Source: Edaphosphingomonas laterariae
Lineage (GTDB): Bacteria; Pseudomonadota; Alphaproteobacteria; Sphingomonadales; Sphingomonadaceae
DNA length: 64,000 nucleotides
Direction of reading: 5' to 3'
Assembly: GCF_900188165.1 (NCBI RefSeq)
Contig: NZ_FZOS01000005.1
Span: 124,001 to 188,000 of the forward strand
Shown: piece by piece, positions 7,361 to 15,874 of the stretch
How the letters are laid out: each line of letters starts with the position of its first letter
How positions within the stretch are numbered: position 1 is the stretch's first letter
Notes under the pieces: generated by a model
Database searches by the model: none
Told to the model about the DNA's origin: nothing
What the model saw: only the letters and a program-made list of their open reading frames with translations
Program-made: the position numbers and the translations under genes

Positions 7361-9461
7361 TCCGGTGTCGGCCGAGGCGCGGTCCCCGCTCGGCCGGGCG
7401 CGCGCCATTGGCCTTGCGGCGGCGCTGGCGATGCTGGCGCTGATCCAGCTGGCCGGGCCGGGGATCAGCGAACGCCTGTTCGACAGCTATCAGCGTTGGG
7501 CGCCGGCGCGGCCGGCCAAGGCGCTCGCCCATGTCGTGCTGATCGACCCGGAAAGCCTGGCGAGCATCGGCCCCTGGCCCTGGCCGCGCTATACCATTGC
7601 CCGGCTGACCGAGCGGCTGGCGCAGGGCGGCGCGGCCGCGATCGGCTTCGACGTCACTTTCCCCGAGCCTGACCGTTACAATCCCGATCAGCTGGCAGCG
7701 CTTTATCCCGAACTGGCCGGGCCGGCGCGCGACAGCCTGATGGCGCTGCCGTCGATGGACGCTGTTTTCGCCGAAGTGATCGGCCGGAACCCCGTGGTGC
7801 TGGCGCGGGCGGGGCTGGTGGCAGGCAGCACCGATTATGAGGTGGCGGCGGCAACCGACGCCGCGCTTCTGCCCGTGGAGGCGCAGTTCACCGCGCCGCT
7901 GCCGCCCGGCGTCGGCAGCTTTGATCGCGCGCTCAGCAATATCGTCGATCTGGATGACGTGGCGGCGGGCCACGGCCTGATCAACGGCACGCCCGATGGC
8001 GACGGCACGGTGCGCCGCGTGCTGATGGTCGCCAATGTGGGCGGCGTGCCGACGCCGGGCTTTGCGCTGGAACTGGCCCGGGTCGGGCAGGGGATCGCGA
8101 CCATCCGGCCGGTGATCGCGGATGGCGGCCTCAGCGGGGTCGGGCTGGGCGACACCTATGTCCCCGTGGCGCCGGACGGGCGGATGCGGCTCCATTTCGG
8201 GCCGATGCCGGAAAAGTCCGTCACGCCGGCGCATCTGGTGCTGAAACGCGGCCTCGCGCCGGGGCGGTTCCGGGGGAAGTTCGTGCTGGTCGGGCTGGCT
8301 GCGGCGGGCACGGCGGACGTGGTGACGACGCCGATCGAGGACGAAACCTATGGCGTCTATGTGCAGGCGCGCACGGTGAACGCGATATTGTCCGGCGATG
8401 CGCTGATCCGGCCGCGGCTGGCGACATGGGGGGAAAGCGCGCTGGGGCTGGCGCTCGCGCTGGTCAGCCTGTGGTTGTTGCCCCGCCTGCGCCTGCCCTG
8501 GGCGGCGATCCTGCCCGTGGGGCTGGCGCTGGCCTTGCTGGCGGGGAGCTGGATCGCCTTTCGCGGCCATGGCCTGCTGTTCGACCCGATCCGCCCGATC
8601 GCGATCGCCGGGGCCGCCGGGGTGGGGCTGCTCGCCGCCTTGTTCGTGGAAGCGGTGATGGCGCGGCAGCGTCTGGCGGCGGCGCTCGATGTGGAACGGC
8701 TGAACGCCGCCAAGGCGGCGGGTGAACTGGATGCCGCGCGCGACATCCAGCTTGGCATGTTGCCGCCGGTGGACCGGATGACGCGACTTCACCCCGCCAT
8801 CGATCTGGATGGCTTGCTGGAACCCGCGCGCACGGTGGGCGGTGATTTTTTCGATGCGATGCGGATCGACGACCGGCGGATCTGCTTTCTTGTCGGCGAT
8901 GTCACCGGCAAGGGCGTGCCGGCGGCGCTGTTCATGGCGCTTTCCAAGGCGCTCGCCCGCAGCGCCCTGCGGCGCGGGCCGGCGGATCTGGGCGCCGCGA
9001 TGACCGGCCTCAATGACGAGATTTCGCGCGATAACGGGCAGGACATGTTCGTGACGATGCTCGTCGGCATCATCGACGCGACGACGGGCGAGGTTCTGCT
9101 GTGCAATGCCGGCCATGAGAATCCGATTCTCGTCCACGCCGATGGCCGTGCGCGCGAAGTGCCCCTTGAAGGCGGACCGCCCTTATGCGCGGTCGATGCC
9201 TATCCCTATATGGCCGAACCGATCCGGCTGGCGCCCGGCGACGGGCTCGTTATCGTCACCGACGGCATATCCGAGGCGCAAAGCCCCGACGGCGATTTCT
9301 TCGGCCATCCACGGATCAACGCGGCGCTGGCATCGTGGACCGCCGATCGCCCGGCGGGCGATGCCGGCACCGCGCTGCTGCGCGCCGTGCGCCGCTTTGA
9401 GGCGGGCGGGGAGCCCAGTGACGACCTGACGGTGCTGGCGCTCCGTTTCCGGGGTGGATGA
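7335..9461 (+). CDS. CHASE2 sensor - SpoIIE-type Ser phosphatase
   Basis: 708 residues: a short cytoplasmic N-terminus, one membrane helix near residues 20-40, a periplasmic CHASE2 domain to about 350 (HVVLIDPESLASIGPWPWPR and GFDVTFPEPD are typical), three further membrane helices, a short coiled linker, then a PP2C-like SpoIIE/RsbU phosphatase. The phosphatase motifs are complete: VGGDFFDAMRID, VGDVTGKGVPAALFMA, CNAGHENP, IVTDGISEA and SDDLTVLAL supply the Mn-binding aspartates. It should dephosphorylate the STAS antagonist of this cluster in response to a periplasmic signal. CHASE2 is better known on adenylate cyclases and kinases. The start is the ATG overlapping the MBL gene. Confidence 0.9.
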   Translation: MTGSKSRSDPVSAEARSPLGRARAIGLAAALAMLALIQLAGPGISERLFDSYQRWAPARPAKALAHVVLIDPESLASIGPWPWPRYTIARLTERLAQGGAAAIGFDVTFPEPDRYNPDQLAALYPELAGPARDSLMALPSMDAVFAEVIGRNPVVLARAGLVAGSTDYEVAAATDAALLPVEAQFTAPLPPGVGSFDRALSNIVDLDDVAAGHGLINGTPDGDGTVRRVLMVANVGGVPTPGFALELARVGQGIATIRPVIADGGLSGVGLGDTYVPVAPDGRMRLHFGPMPEKSVTPAHLVLKRGLAPGRFRGKFVLVGLAAAGTADVVTTPIEDETYGVYVQARTVNAILSGDALIRPRLATWGESALGLALALVSLWLLPRLRLPWAAILPVGLALALLAGSWIAFRGHGLLFDPIRPIAIAGAAGVGLLAALFVEAVMARQRLAAALDVERLNAAKAAGELDAARDIQLGMLPPVDRMTRLHPAIDLDGLLEPARTVGGDFFDAMRIDDRRICFLVGDVTGKGVPAALFMALSKALARSALRRGPADLGAAMTGLNDEISRDNGQDMFVTMLVGIIDATTGEVLLCNAGHENPILVHADGRAREVPLEGGPPLCAVDAYPYMAEPIRLAPGDGLVIVTDGISEAQSPDGDFFGHPRINAALASWTADRPAGDAGTALLRAVRRFEAGGEPSDDLTVLALRFRGG

Positions 9462-9476
9462 CGCGCGCCTGACGAA

Positions 9477-10076
9477 TTAGCGGACGACGACCTCGACCCG
9501 GCGGTTTCGTGGTTCGCTGATGCCGTCTTCCGTGGCGACGAGAGGATCGCGTTCGCCGCGGCCGCTGGCGCGGGTGGCGTCGGGATCGAGCCCGCGCGTG
9601 ATCAGGGCGGCGCGGATTTCCTGCGCGCGCGCCATCGACAGCCGGTCATTGTCGTCGCCGGAACCGAGCCGATCGGTATGGCCGATGATCTGCACGTCGG
9701 CGCCCGGCCGAGCCGCCACTTCCGCCAGCAAAGCGCTGAGCACCGCTTCCGAACCCGGTGCGAGATCAGTCGAATCCTCCAGAAAATAGAGCGTGTAGCT
9801 GGTGGGGGCGGTGGGAAGGTCCGCCACCAGCGCGCGATCGCGATCGGATGGCTCGGCCGGCCGCTGACGCACCGTGCCGTCGCCGATGCTTGCTTTCGTG
9901 TTGGGTTCGCTCACCACCGCGCGATCTGAGCCGTCGCTTTCGTCGATGACGGCCACGGCGCCCGTCTTCGCGCCATTTTCGCCATCGAGCAGCAGCACCG
10001 AAGGGGTGGCGCAGGCCGTGGCGAGGGTGAGGAACGGGAGGGCGATGGGGAGGCGGGCGAGGCTGGCGCGGATCAA
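9477..10076 (-). CDS. OmpA-family lipoprotein-like protein
   Basis: 199 residues: a signal sequence with a possible but weak lipobox ending at TACATP, a variable region, then a C-terminal OmpA/MotB peptidoglycan-binding domain of about 110 residues. The domain is marked by IIGHTDRLGSGDDNDRLSMARA and RNRRVEVVV. It would sit in the outer membrane or periplasm and hold peptidoglycan. The start codon is TTG, overlapping the FecR stop as TTGA; no ATG exists before the signal sequence, so translation is probably coupled to FecR. OmpA and FecR neighbours of CHASE2 proteins suggest an envelope-sensing unit; this is inference from gene order. Confidence 0.85.
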   Translation of the reverse strand: MIRASLARLPIALPFLTLATACATPSVLLLDGENGAKTGAVAVIDESDGSDRAVVSEPNTKASIGDGTVRQRPAEPSDRDRALVADLPTAPTSYTLYFLEDSTDLAPGSEAVLSALLAEVAARPGADVQIIGHTDRLGSGDDNDRLSMARAQEIRAALITRGLDPDATRASGRGERDPLVATEDGISEPRNRRVEVVVR

Positions 10077-10507
10077 GGCACGTTCACCACGAAGCGGGTG
10101 CCGCGCACGCCGAGCAGCGATGTCGGGGTGCGGACCTGCATCGCCTTGGGATCCTCCTTGGCGATCTGGCCCGAGACGACGGCCAGCGATCCCCGATCGA
10201 CCTTTGTGACGAACTGCCCCTTGTGCGACGTTTCGTCGAAGCGGAATTCGGATAATGCGATCCGCGAATTGGGCCCGGCCGAAAAGCGCGTATTATCGAT
10301 GAAGGTGATCGACAGGCGGCCATCGCGCCCGGTGGCGAGCGTATCGCCCTTCGAAAGCGCGAAGCCCGGTGCCGGCGCGAGTTTCTGGCCGCTACGTTCC
10401 ACCCAGGCCTGGCCGACGACGCGCTTCACCCGCCCGATTTCGGCAAGTGCCGGAGAGGACAGGGCAAGCGTGGCGATCAATGCGATCAGACGATACGGAA
10501 TCATCAT
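10073..10507 (-). CDS. FecR-domain periplasmic protein
   Basis: 144 residues with a Sec signal peptide (MMIPYRLIALIATLALSSPALA) followed by a FecR domain of about 110 residues. Diagnostic stretches are GDTLATGRDGRLSITFIDN, LSEFRFD and the closing RTPTSLLGVRGTRFVV. It lacks the cytoplasmic anti-sigma and membrane parts of classical FecR, so it is a purely secreted version of the kind often found beside CHASE2 proteins. A purine-rich ribosome-binding site (GGGGAAAG) precedes two adjacent ATGs. It is divergent from the RsbW-like gene (36-base gap) and coupled to the OmpA gene downstream. Confidence 0.85.
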   Translation of the reverse strand: MMIPYRLIALIATLALSSPALAEIGRVKRVVGQAWVERSGQKLAPAPGFALSKGDTLATGRDGRLSITFIDNTRFSAGPNSRIALSEFRFDETSHKGQFVTKVDRGSLAVVSGQIAKEDPKAMQVRTPTSLLGVRGTRFVVNVP

Positions 10508-10543
10508 CTTTCCCCCCACGGGATCTGGCATAGAATAGGCCCG

Positions 10544-10954
10544 ATGCGATCGGGCGACAATCTTGCAATATCGGTGCCGGCAGGCCCCGGTGCGGCCGTG
10601 CGGGCCATCGCGGCGGCGCATGACTATTGCGATCGCACTGGATGCGACGACGATGCCCGCGCGCATATCGCCATCATCGTCGAGGAACTGGTGCTCAACA
10701 TCGTCGAGCATGGCGGCGCTGCCCTGGGGGATCCGATCCACATCCTGCTGGAGCAGGTGGGCGAGGGGACGCAACTGACGCTCACCGACGGCGGCACCTT
10801 CTTCGATCCGCGCGAGGCGGAGGCGCCGGGGCTGGCCCCGCCCGAACGCGGCGGTGGTGCCGGGATCGCGCTGATCCTCGCCTGGGCGGAGATCCGGTCA
10901 TACGTGGCGGAAGGCGGCCGCAACCGGATGGTGCTGCTGATCCCGGCGCGCTGA
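10544..10954 (+). CDS. RsbW-like ATP-binding anti-sigma kinase
   Basis: 136 residues, a single HATPase_c_2 (GHKL) domain. The N-box is EELVLNIVEHGG (about residues 46-57), the G1 box LTDGGTFFDP and the G2 box GGGAGIALI. Proteins of this type phosphorylate a STAS antagonist and sequester a sigma factor or other target. No sigma factor gene is next to it. With the STAS protein and SpoIIE phosphatase nearby, it completes a partner-switching set, so that pairing is the most likely. It is divergent from the FecR gene and may share a promoter region with it. Confidence 0.88.
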   Translation: MRSGDNLAISVPAGPGAAVRAIAAAHDYCDRTGCDDDARAHIAIIVEELVLNIVEHGGAALGDPIHILLEQVGEGTQLTLTDGGTFFDPREAEAPGLAPPERGGGAGIALILAWAEIRSYVAEGGRNRMVLLIPAR

Positions 10955-10958
10955 GCGA

Positions 10959-11309
10959 TCAGCGCGCGGCGAGCAGGCGGACCGCGCTCACCTGATCGCT
11001 GCTATAACCCTGGTCGAGCAGCTTGGTGGCCAGACGCTCGGCAAGTTTGTGGCCGTTGCGGACGGCGCAGACGAAGCTGCGCAGCGTTTCCAGCCGCGGA
11101 TCGGCCAGCGGGCGCAGCGCCTCGCTGCCGGTGAGCAGGCTGGCGAGCCGGCGCCAGCGCGACGCGGCGAAAATCCGTCCGCCGCCAATGCGGCTGGCTT
11201 CGCGGATGGCGAGGCCGATCACCTGCCATTCCAGCGCCGACAGGGCGAGCAGCGGGGCCGTGGCGGCACCGGCTACCTCGAAACTGTCCGTGATTGGCAT
11301 CCAACTCAT
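10959..11309 (-). CDS. Conserved-looking hypothetical protein
   Basis: 116 residues from an ATG preceded by AGGAG at good spacing (the frame could begin 8 codons earlier at 11333). I do not recognise the family. It is helical, basic (many Arg), without a signal peptide or membrane helix. The stretch LSALEWQVIGLAIREASRIG suggests an amphipathic helix, and the C-terminus (QGYSSDQVSAVRLLAAR) another. It lies 4 bases after the convergent kinase gene. A short winged or helical regulator is possible but unsupported. Confidence 0.65.
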   Translation of the reverse strand: MSWMPITDSFEVAGAATAPLLALSALEWQVIGLAIREASRIGGGRIFAASRWRRLASLLTGSEALRPLADPRLETLRSFVCAVRNGHKLAERLATKLLDQGYSSDQVSAVRLLAAR

Positions 11310-11483
11310 CTTACGCTCCTGCACGCTGCGCAAAGATACGAATCAACCTGAACGCTTGATGCACCGGCCGGGCCGGCGGCGCTGTGACCTCCGCCACAAT
11401 CGTTGCGGCCATGTCCGTTTGGACGGGGCTCGTCGCGCGCGGTGCGACTAAGCTCCGCAAAATTTCGACGGGAGAGTTCGTCC

Positions 11484-12296
11484 ATGGCGTTTCAAGACAA
11501 GGTTGCAGTGATCACCGGCGCGGCGAGCGGCATCGGCCGTGGACTGGCCGAGCGCGGCCATGCCCAGGGGATGAAGCTGGTGCTGGCCGATCGCGATGCG
11601 GGCGCGCTGGCGGCGCTGGCTGCATCGCTGGACGGTGCGATCGCGGTGCCGACCGACGTGACCGATCCGGCGGCATTGGTGGCGCTGGCCGACACCGCCT
11701 GGGCCAGCTTCGGCGGCGTCGATTATCTGTTCAACAATGCCGGCATCATGGCGACGGGCTATAGCTGGGAAATCGAGCCGGCCCGCTGGGATGCGTCGAT
11801 CAACGTCAACCTCAAGGGCATCCTGCACGGCATCCGCGCCTTCGTGCCGCGCATGATCGCGCAGGGGCGGGGTCATATCGTCAACACCGCGTCGGTGGGC
11901 GGTTTTGGCGCCAGCCCGCTGATGGCGCCTTACAGCGTCACCAAGTTCGCTGCCGTGGCGTTGACCGAATCGCTGCATGCCGAACTGGCGATGATCGGCG
12001 CGCCGGTGGGCGTCAGCCTGCTTGCGCCGGGGCCGGTGAAGACGGGCATCTTCGACAATCCCTTCGGCGACATCGCCAATCCGGCGGCCGAACGCTTTGT
12101 GGAAGAACTGCGGCACATGCTCGACACCTATGGGCTGGAGCCGGGGCCGTTCGCCGACAAGGTCTATGCCGCGCTGGCGGCGGGCGAATTCTGGATCGTG
12201 CCGCAGCCCGAGGCGCTGGATCCGATGCTGAAGGCGCGGACCGAAACGATCCTGGAGCGCCGGACGCCGAGCTTCGCGTGGGACGGCGGTAACTGA
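11484..12296 (+). CDS. SDR family oxidoreductase
   Basis: 270 residues of short-chain dehydrogenase. VITGAASGIGRG at about residues 9-20 binds the cofactor; an Asp after the second beta strand (LADRDAG) suggests NAD preference; NNAGIM follows near 88; the catalytic tetrad includes Ser in NTASVGG, and Tyr and Lys in YSVTK. A ribosome-binding site (GGGAGAG) precedes the ATG. The frame is open upstream, but that part has no domain content. Substrate unknown. It stands between a hypothetical gene and ctaA without obvious partners. Confidence 0.9.
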   Translation: MAFQDKVAVITGAASGIGRGLAERGHAQGMKLVLADRDAGALAALAASLDGAIAVPTDVTDPAALVALADTAWASFGGVDYLFNNAGIMATGYSWEIEPARWDASINVNLKGILHGIRAFVPRMIAQGRGHIVNTASVGGFGASPLMAPYSVTKFAAVALTESLHAELAMIGAPVGVSLLAPGPVKTGIFDNPFGDIANPAAERFVEELRHMLDTYGLEPGPFADKVYAALAAGEFWIVPQPEALDPMLKARTETILERRTPSFAWDGGN

Positions 12297-12345
12297 TCGG
12301 CCCAAAGCCTTGTTTGGCCGCGGCAGTGGGGGCATAGGCACGGGC

Positions 12346-13398
12346 ATGTCGCTCTCCACCACTGCTGCGGCAAACCCGCAGGCCGCCCAGCCCCAGCCCG
12401 CGCGCATTGCCCGCTGGCTGCTTGTCGTCGCCTTCATGGTGTTTGCCATGGTTGTGGTCGGCGGGATCACCCGCCTCACCGAATCCGGCCTGTCGATGGT
12501 GCGGTGGGAACCGATCTCGGGTGTCGTGCCGCCGCTCGACGAGGCGCAATGGCATGCCGAGTTCGACGCCTATAAGGCGACGCCGGAATATCAGAAGATC
12601 AACCACGGAATGTCGCTGGGCGAATTCAAGGCGATCTTCTTCTGGGAATATCTCCACCGCGTGCTCGGCCGGCTGATCGGCATGGCGTTCGCGCTGCCGC
12701 TGGCCTGGTTCGCGTGGAAGCGGGCGATTCCCCGGGGCTATGGGCCGCGGCTGGTCGCACTGCTCGCATTGGGCGGGCTGCAAGGCGCGATCGGCTGGTG
12801 GATGGTGGCTTCGGGCCTCGTTGACCGGCCGGATGTGAGCCATATCCGCCTCGCCGTTCACCTGCTGACCGCCTTGTTCATCCTGGGCGGTCTGGTGTGG
12901 ACCGCGCTCGACCTGATCGATCTGTCGCGTAGCCCCGCCGCCCGGCCGGCGAAGCTGACCGGGATCGCGGCGATCGCGATGATCGTCCTGTTCGTGCAAT
13001 TGCTGCTCGGCGCCTTCACCGCCGGGCTGGATGCGGGCTATGCCTTTGCCGAATGGCCCACCATGGGCGGCCAGATCTTCCCGGCGGGCGTGGCCTTCAT
13101 CGAACCGGCCTGGCGCAATCTTGTCGACAACCCGATCGTCGTCCAGTTCGTCCATCGCTGGCTGGCCTGGGTGGCGGCCGCCCTGCTGCTGGCGCTGGCC
13201 TGGCGCGCGCACAAGATGGGAGTGAAGGGGCCGGTGCACGCCATCGCCACTTTCCTTGTCCTGCAGATCGGCCTGGGCATCGCGACGCTGCTGACCGGCG
13301 TCGATATCCATGTCGCCGTGGCGCATCAGGCGGTTGGCGCGTTGCTCGTCGCCAGCGTCGCCTGGACGGCGCACCGCGTCGGCGCGCGGCGCGGATGA
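12346..13398 (+). CDS. ctaA: Heme A synthase (COX15/CtaA)
   Basis: 350-residue inner-membrane protein with about eight hydrophobic helices. Oxidises the C8 methyl of heme O to the formyl of heme A for cytochrome aa3 oxidase. The conserved histidines that bind the two hemes appear in EYLHRVLGR, in IRLAVHLLTA, in QFVHRWLAW and in VAVAHQAVGA. GGITRLTESGLSMVRWEP is the signature near the first helix. The ATG at 12346 gives the best length; an upstream in-frame ATG (12310) adds only a Gly-rich tail. The stop overlaps the cutA start (ATGA), so the two are co-translated. Confidence 0.95.
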   Translation: MSLSTTAAANPQAAQPQPARIARWLLVVAFMVFAMVVVGGITRLTESGLSMVRWEPISGVVPPLDEAQWHAEFDAYKATPEYQKINHGMSLGEFKAIFFWEYLHRVLGRLIGMAFALPLAWFAWKRAIPRGYGPRLVALLALGGLQGAIGWWMVASGLVDRPDVSHIRLAVHLLTALFILGGLVWTALDLIDLSRSPAARPAKLTGIAAIAMIVLFVQLLLGAFTAGLDAGYAFAEWPTMGGQIFPAGVAFIEPAWRNLVDNPIVVQFVHRWLAWVAAALLLALAWRAHKMGVKGPVHAIATFLVLQIGLGIATLLTGVDIHVAVAHQAVGALLVASVAWTAHRVGARRG

Positions 13399-13709
13399 CC
13401 GGCATCGCCACCGTCTATGCCGTGTTCGCGGACGAGGCGGAGGCGGAGCGGATCGGCCGCGAGATGGTGGAGGCGGGGCTCGCTGCCTGCGTCAACATCC
13501 TTGGTCCATGCCGGTCGATCTACCGCTGGCAGGGCGCGGTGGAGGAGGGCGCGGAGATCCCGGCCTTGTTCAAGACACGCGCCGATCAGGCGGATGCGCT
13601 GATCGCCGCAATCGCTGCCCGCCACAGCTATGATGTGCCCGCCGTCGTGGCATGGCCGATCACTGCCGCGCACCCGGCCTATGAGGCCTGGGTACGAGAT
13701 GGTATCTAG
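13395..13709 (+). CDS. cutA: Divalent-cation tolerance protein CutA
   Basis: 104 residues, the usual CutA1 size. Shows the core pattern: AERIGREMVEAGLAACVNIL, then the aromatic IYRWQG and EIPALFKTR, and the HSYDVPAVVAWPI motif towards the end. CutA forms a PII-like trimer; its physiological role is uncertain despite the copper-tolerance name. The start codon overlaps the ctaA stop, so expression follows ctaA. Confidence 0.93.
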   Translation: MTGIATVYAVFADEAEAERIGREMVEAGLAACVNILGPCRSIYRWQGAVEEGAEIPALFKTRADQADALIAAIAARHSYDVPAVVAWPITAAHPAYEAWVRDGI

Positions 13710-13737
13710 ATACCTCTTGTGAAACCCGCCATTTTTC

Positions 13738-13766
13738 TTGACTCTGGCGACCCTCATCGCCATTAG
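13738..13766 (+). promoter_or_regulatory. Candidate sigma-70 promoter for rplM-rpsI
   Basis: TTGACT and CATTAG are separated by 17 bases, followed by about 60 bases of leader before the rplM ATG. The -35 is near consensus; the -10 is moderate. It is the only good promoter-like pair in the gap between cutA and rplM. Confidence 0.5.
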
Positions 13767-13829
13767 CCCTCTCGTCTGCGCCGTCCCTCGTGGGGCGGCG
13801 TGTTTAGTTTTTCGAGAAGGTCCGAGCCA

Positions 13830-14309
13830 ATGAAAGCGCTCATGAAGACCACCAAGTCGGCGACGCCGGCGACGGTGGAAAAGAAGTGGCTGCTGATCGA
13901 CGCCGAAGGGCTCGTCGTCGGCCGCGTCGCCAGCATCATCGCCAACATCCTGCGCGGCAAGCACAAGCCGAGCTTCACCCCGCACATCGATTGCGGTGAC
14001 AATGTCATCGTCATCAACGCGGACAAGGTGCGCTTCACGGGCAAGAAGCTGGGCCAGAAGGTCTATTACAAGCACACTGGTTATGCCGGCGGCATCAAGG
14101 GCATCACTGCCGGCAAGGTGCTGGAAGGTCGCTTCCCGGAGCGCGTGCTTGAAAAGGCCGTCGAGCGCATGATTCCGCGTGGTCCGCTGGGCCGCCAGCA
14201 GATGCGCAACCTGCGCATCTTCAACGGTGCTGAACACAGCCACGCCGCGCAGAACCCCGAAGTCCTCGACGTCGCGTCGATGAACCGCAAGAACAAGGTG
14301 GGCGCATAA
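13830..14309 (+). CDS. rplM: 50S ribosomal protein L13
   Basis: 159 residues. The family core follows a short N-terminal extension: [18 protein letters not shown], then [27 protein letters not shown] and [13 protein letters not shown]13 is an early-assembly 23S rRNA-binding protein. The first ATG was chosen; another four codons on (13842) is possible. The stop overlaps the rpsI start by one base (TAATG), the conserved rplM-rpsI pairing. Confidence 0.97.
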   Translation: MKALMKTTKSATPATVEKKWLLIDAEGLVVGRVASIIANILRGKHKPSFTPHIDCGDNVIVINADKVRFTGKKLGQKVYYKHTGYAGGIKGITAGKVLEGRFPERVLEKAVERMIPRGPLGRQQMRNLRIFNGAEHSHAAQNPEVLDVASMNRKNKVGA

Positions 14310-14851
14310 TGTCCGACAATCGCCAGTCTCTCGCCGATCTCGCGGCTCTGACGAGCGCGGCCCCGGCCGCTGCCGCCCCGGTTGCCGCCGAAGCCGACGT
14401 CGAAGCCGCCGCCCCGATCGTCACCCAGCCGACGACCCCGCTGCGCGAGCAGCAGATCGACGCGCAGGGCCGCGCCTACGCCACCGGCCGCCGCAAGGAC
14501 GCCGTTGCCCGCGTGTGGCTGAAGCCGGGTTCAGGCAAGATCACGATCAACGGTCGCGATCAGGAAGTCTATTTCGCGCGTCCGACGCTGCGTCTCGTCA
14601 TCAACCAGCCGTTCGGCGTTGCCGGCCGCGAAGGCCAGTATGACGTCGTCTGCACCGTCAAGGGCGGTGGCCTTTCGGGCCAGGCCGGCGCGGTCAAGCA
14701 CGGCATCGCCCAGGCGCTGACCCGTTACGAGCCGGTGCTGCGCAGCCCGGTCAAGGCCGCTGGCTTCCTGACCCGCGACAGCCGCGCCGTCGAGCGTAAG
14801 AAGTACGGCAAGGCGAAGGCCCGCCGCAGCTTCCAGTTCTCGAAGCGCTAA
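14309..14851 (+). CDS. rpsI: 30S ribosomal protein S9
   Basis: 180 residues: the first 50 or so form an Ala/Pro-rich extension seen in alphaproteobacterial S9, followed by the S9 core ([20 protein letters not shown], then [13 protein letters not shown]) and the invariant basic C-terminal tail ending FQFSKR, which reaches the P-site tRNA. It is co-translated with rplM and followed by an intrinsic terminator. Confidence 0.97.
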   Translation: MSDNRQSLADLAALTSAAPAAAAPVAAEADVEAAAPIVTQPTTPLREQQIDAQGRAYATGRRKDAVARVWLKPGSGKITINGRDQEVYFARPTLRLVINQPFGVAGREGQYDVVCTVKGGGLSGQAGAVKHGIAQALTRYEPVLRSPVKAAGFLTRDSRAVERKKYGKAKARRSFQFSKR

Positions 14852-14879
14852 GTTTCGCGACAGCTTCGGCTACAGGAAA

Positions 14880-14909
14880 GGGCGTCCCGTTCGGGGCGCC
14901 CTTTTCCTT
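14880..14909 (+). terminator. Intrinsic terminator after rpsI
   Basis: GGGCGTCCC pairs with GGGGCGCCC (one G-T pair) around a GTTC loop, followed by TTTTCCTTT. It lies 30 bases after the rpsI stop. Confidence 0.85.
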
Positions 14910-14913
14910 TGGA

Positions 14914-15321
14914 TCAATCGTCCATCGGCGGATAGCGTTCGAACTCGGGCAGTTCGTGCAGATTCTTGGCCCATCCGATCCGTTCGGCGACCTGGATATG
15001 GGCGGATGGCGCTGGCACGTCATCGGGATGGTCGAGCGTCGCCGATTGCACGTCGATCAGACCCGGCAGCATGGCTTCGTTGACGTAGAACAGCCCGGTG
15101 CCGCATTCGCCGCAGAAGTGGCGGCGCCCATGTTCGGATGATGCGTGCACTTTGGGTTCGCCGCTGATCAGTTTCACTTCGCCTGTCGGCAGCATCGCCC
15201 AGGCGACGAAGGGCGCGCCGGCGGAACGACGGCAGTCGACGCAATGGCAAAGCGCGTGATGCAGCAGGGCGGTGCCCATTTCGTAACGGATCGCGCCGCA
15301 TTGGCATCCTCCAGTCGGCAT
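14914..15321 (-). CDS. GFA/CENP-V family zinc protein
   Basis: 135 residues of the glutathione-dependent formaldehyde-activating (GFA) fold. The zinc cysteines are in GGCQCGAIRYE (first pair), CHCVDCRR (second set) and FCGECGTGLFY (third pair). The family name comes from one member; most are of unknown substrate, so the enzymatic role is not assigned. A good ribosome-binding site (GGAGGGAATT) fixes the start. Convergent with rpsI, divergent from the merC-zur pair. Confidence 0.9.
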   Translation of the reverse strand: MPTGGCQCGAIRYEMGTALLHHALCHCVDCRRSAGAPFVAWAMLPTGEVKLISGEPKVHASSEHGRRHFCGECGTGLFYVNEAMLPGLIDVQSATLDHPDDVPAPSAHIQVAERIGWAKNLHELPEFERYPPMDD

Positions 15322-15389
15322 AATTCCCTCCGATTCCCTTGTGGTGCCGTCATCGTAGCAAATCGTGCACGGCGATGTTGTCTCATGTC

Positions 15390-15411
15390 GAAATGATATG
15401 TTGTATCTTTC
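15390..15411. promoter_or_regulatory. Candidate Zur operator before merC-zur
   Basis: GAAATGATATGTTGTATC then TTTC contains the inverted repeat GATA-N5-TATC and resembles the half-site GATATGTTATA known for alphaproteobacterial Zur. It is AT-rich in a GC-rich context and lies about 50 bases before the merC start. The next gene but one is a Zur-type regulator, which fits autoregulation. Confidence 0.45.
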
Positions 15412-15460
15412 TTCGGATCATGTCATTGCGAACCCGGATCAGAGGAGTGGATTCGGGATC

Positions 15461-15829
15461 GTGCCGGAGGTTGCAGGACGCGGTTATTGGCTGGACCGGC
15501 TGGCGATCGGCCTGTCGGGGCTGTGCCTTGCCCACTGCATCGCATCGGCGGTGCTGGTGGCGCTGCTGGCGTCGGCCGGCGGCATCCTGCTTCACCATTC
15601 GATCCACGAGGCGGGGCTGGTGCTGGCCATCGGCTTCGCGGTGCTGGGGCTTGGCCGGGGCGTGATGCGCCATGGTTTCATGATGCCGGGCGCGATCGGT
15701 GGACTGGGCATCGGCGTGATGGCCGGCGCGCTCACCATGCCGCATGATGCGGGCGAGGTGATTTACACGATCATCGGCGTCGCACTTGTCGCACTGGGCC
15801 ATGATCTCAACCGCCGGGCGCTGATCTAG
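15461..15829 (+). CDS. MerC-domain membrane protein
   Basis: 122 residues from a GTG start (an in-frame ATG lies at 15398, but it falls in the candidate operator). Four hydrophobic helices: LAIGLSGLCLAHC, with the CxxHC-like pair in helix one, then ASAVLVALLAS, GLVLAIGFAVLGLG and the last near VIYTIIGVALVALG. MerC proteins were described as mercury importers, but the relatives beside Zur genes are more likely linked to zinc homeostasis. An AGAGGAG sequence is 13 bases upstream of the GTG. It is transcribed with the Zur gene 45 bases downstream. Confidence 0.8.
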   Translation: MPEVAGRGYWLDRLAIGLSGLCLAHCIASAVLVALLASAGGILLHHSIHEAGLVLAIGFAVLGLGRGVMRHGFMMPGAIGGLGIGVMAGALTMPHDAGEVIYTIIGVALVALGHDLNRRALI

Positions 15830-15874
15830 CCCCTATAGCTTGCCGAAAGGGCCGGTAACGCCTAGATTTGGCGC

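Noticed and set aside
7017-9137. Long minus-strand frame opposite the CHASE2-SpoIIE gene
   Set aside because: Arg/Gln/His-rich low-information sequence; the plus-strand gene has complete phosphatase motifs.
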